From the NCBI GenBank assembly GCA_003532515.1, contig DOEX01000281.1, forward strand, positions 1 through 6,960: 6,960 nucleotides of DNA, given 5' to 3'. The position numbers were made by a program, and so were the translations under genes. Position 1 is the stretch's first letter; each line of letters opens with the position of its first letter. The stretch is from Anaerolineaceae bacterium (lineage in GTDB: Bacteria; Chloroflexota; Anaerolineae; Anaerolineales; Anaerolineaceae). A model generated the notes under the pieces. It searched no databases and had not been told where the DNA came from. It saw only the letters and a program-made list of their open reading frames with translations. This document shows positions 5,611 to 6,960 of this stretch, piece by piece.

Positions 5611-6960
5611 TCATCCTGGAATTTGTTCTCCAGCCGCATCCTCAGATAAAGGTTTTTCTTCAGCGGTAAAGGACAATTCAGTTTCACCATCGATTTTACT
5701 TACGAGAACAACATCGCCTGCCTTGAAATCGCCTTCCAACAAACGGATGGCAAGTTTGCTTTCAACGTATTTCTGCAAAGCGCGCTTAAGTGGTCGGGCG
5801 CCAAAGAGTGGGTCGTAACCCTGATCTGCCAGCCAATACCTGGCCGAGTCGTCAATCACCAGGCTGACATCGTAGCCGCGTAGACGATCTTTGATTTCCT
5901 TTACCTGCAGATCAACGATTTTCACTACATCATCTTTCGAAAGAGGGGCAAAGGCAATAATATCGTCAATACGATTGAGAAATTCCGGTCTGAAAGCATC
6001 CTTAAGCGCTTTCTCGATCTTCGCCTGGGAGTCTTTGACTTCTTGAGAGTCGTCACCTTCTGCAAGGAAACCAAGCGCGCCGCCCTTGCGGACGAACTCG
6101 GTGCCAAGGTTGCTGGTCATGATCAGAACGGTGTTCTTGAAGTCCACCACCCTGCCCTGACCATCGGTCAGACGACCGTCATCCAAAATTTGTAACAACG
6201 CATTCCAGACTTCGGGATGTGCTTTCTCAATCTCATCGAACAAAACAACGCGATATGGTCTGCGCCGAACGGCCTCGGTCAGCTGACCGCCCTCTTCGTA
6301 GCCAACATATCCTGGAGGAGCGCCGAATAAACGTGAAGCCGTGTGTTGCTCACGGTATTCGCTCATGTCGAGTCGCACGAGTGCGTCTTCGTCATCGAAC
6401 AGAAATTCCGCCAATGCTTTTGCTAATTCTGTCTTACCAACACCGGAAGGACCGATGAAAATGAAGGATCCAACTGGACGATTGGGATCCTTCAAACCAG
6501 AACGAGCCCGGCGAATCGCATCCGAAACCGCCTTAATTGCCTCATCCTGCCCAATGATGCGTTCATGCAAGCGATCTTCCATCTGGAGCAACTTCTGGGT
6601 TTCAGATTCCAACAGCTGCGTAACCGGAATTCCAGTCCATTGATTGATCACTTCGGCAATGTCGTCAGCATCGACGACATCATCCAGTTTGTTCTCAGCT
6701 TCCCAGGCTGATTGCCTTTGGTTGAAGCTTTCTTCCAATTTGAGTCGCTCTGATTTCAGCTTGACTGCCAGTTCATATTCACGATCCAGGCTGGCTTTTT
6801 CTTCCTCAGCCAGGAGCCGATCTATTTCTTTGCGGTCTTTCTTGAGATCCTCAGGCAAGGAATACAAAGCTACGCGCAGTTTGGCAGCTGCTTCGTCCAT
6901 CAGGTCAATCGCCTTATCAGGCAATTTTCGACCAGTCATATATCTGTCGGATAAGTTTGC
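5611..6960 (-). CDS. clpC: ClpC-type AAA+ unfoldase, C-terminal part (5' end outside window)
   Basis: ClpC is a hexameric ATPase that unfolds substrates and feeds them to ClpP. The 449 visible residues begin in the end of the first AAA module (ANLSDRYMTGRKLPDKAIDLMDEAA); the frame continues past base 6960. Counted from the internal Met at 6939, a short middle domain (about 25-85) carries a UVR-like YELAVKLKSERLKLEE. It is about half the length of a ClpB middle domain. The second AAA module follows: Walker A GPSGVGKT (163-170), pore loop GYVGYEEGG (210-218), Walker B VVLFDE (231-236), sensor-1 TSN (275-277), FRPEFLNRID (317-326) and sensor-2 GARPLKR (380-386). LGF at 289-291 lies where the ClpP-docking loop sits. 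The short middle domain plus the LGF loop favour ClpC over ClpB, the commoner automatic label. The C-terminal tail is acidic and lacks a special domain. It heads the visible operon, and any heat-shock control would lie outside the window. Confidence 0.92.
   Translation of the reverse strand, partial: ANLSDRYMTGRKLPDKAIDLMDEAAAKLRVALYSLPEDLKKDRKEIDRLLAEEEKASLDREYELAVKLKSERLKLEESFNQRQSAWEAENKLDDVVDADDIAEVINQWTGIPVTQLLESETQKLLQMEDRLHERIIGQDEAIKAVSDAIRRARSGLKDPNRPVGSFIFIGPSGVGKTELAKALAEFLFDDEDALVRLDMSEYREQHTASRLFGAPPGYVGYEEGGQLTEAVRRRPYRVVLFDEIEKAHPEVWNALLQILDDGRLTDGQGRVVDFKNTVLIMTSNLGTEFVRKGGALGFLAEGDDSQEVKDSQAKIEKALKDAFRPEFLNRIDDIIAFAPLSKDDVVKIVDLQVKEIKDRLRGYDVSLVIDDSARYWLADQGYDPLFGARPLKRALQKYVESKLAIRLLEGDFKAGDVVLVSKIDGETELSFTAEEKPLSEDAAGEQIPG
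5614..5617 (-). promoter_or_regulatory. Ribosome binding site of the cNMP/PH gene, overlapping the clpC stop
   Basis: The minus strand reads CCAGGATGA, where AGGA merges with the clpC TGA stop, 10 nt before the ATG at 5603-5601. It is weak, but its position supports the shorter start over 5690 and points to translation re-initiation by ribosomes finishing clpC. Confidence 0.5.

Noticed and set aside
5604..5690. Longer start for the cNMP/PH protein at 5690
   Set aside because: It would overlap clpC by 80 bp, and the added residues do not extend the cNMP domain. The ATG at 5603 follows the clpC stop by 7 nt and has AGGA upstream.

Overview
The window looks like a chromosomal segment of a Chloroflexota bacterium, most likely class Anaerolineae. 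The lineage call is inference. It rests on three things: a Thr/Pro-linker protein with an NBR1-like Ig domain, a cyclic-nucleotide-binding domain fused to membrane PH-like domains, and short palindromic TGTAGGG...CCCTACA repeats. I recall all three as common in that group. No rRNA, tRNA, CRISPR array, transposase or prophage gene is visible.

Layout. (1) 1-711, plus strand: the 3' part of a secreted or cell-surface protein with an NBR1-like Ig domain and a Thr/Pro tail that contains a recent 60-bp in-frame tandem duplication. (2) 712-927: a short gap between convergent genes with one imperfect hairpin bounded by TGTAGG/CCTACA. (3) 928-1500, minus strand: an FMN nitroreductase-family protein. 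(4) 1501-1724: a small cluster of REP-like or MITE-like palindromic elements, two full copies plus a half copy. (5) 1720-6960, minus strand: a tightly packed operon transcribed right to left. Its order is clpC (5' end outside the window), a cNMP-domain/double-PH membrane protein, def, recF and a small four-helix membrane protein.

The operon genes are separated by 7 nt and 34 nt, or overlap by 1 nt (TAATG) and 4 nt (ATGA), so co-transcription and partial translational coupling are likely. It joins ATP-dependent protein unfolding for ClpP (ClpC), N-terminal deformylation of new proteins (Def) and recombinational repair (RecF) with two membrane proteins of unknown function. The last gene ends exactly at the edge of a repeat element, whose terminal TGTAGGG supplies the TAG stop codon. 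The nitroreductase lies beyond the repeats on the same strand and may be read through from the operon or have its own promoter. I could not identify a convincing one.

Most of the window is ordinary housekeeping sequence. The points most worth a second look are the palindromic element cluster with its gene-ending insertion, the cNMP/PH fusion protein with an apparently degenerate ligand pocket beside clpC, and recF lying next to def and clpC rather than dnaA, dnaN or gyrB.
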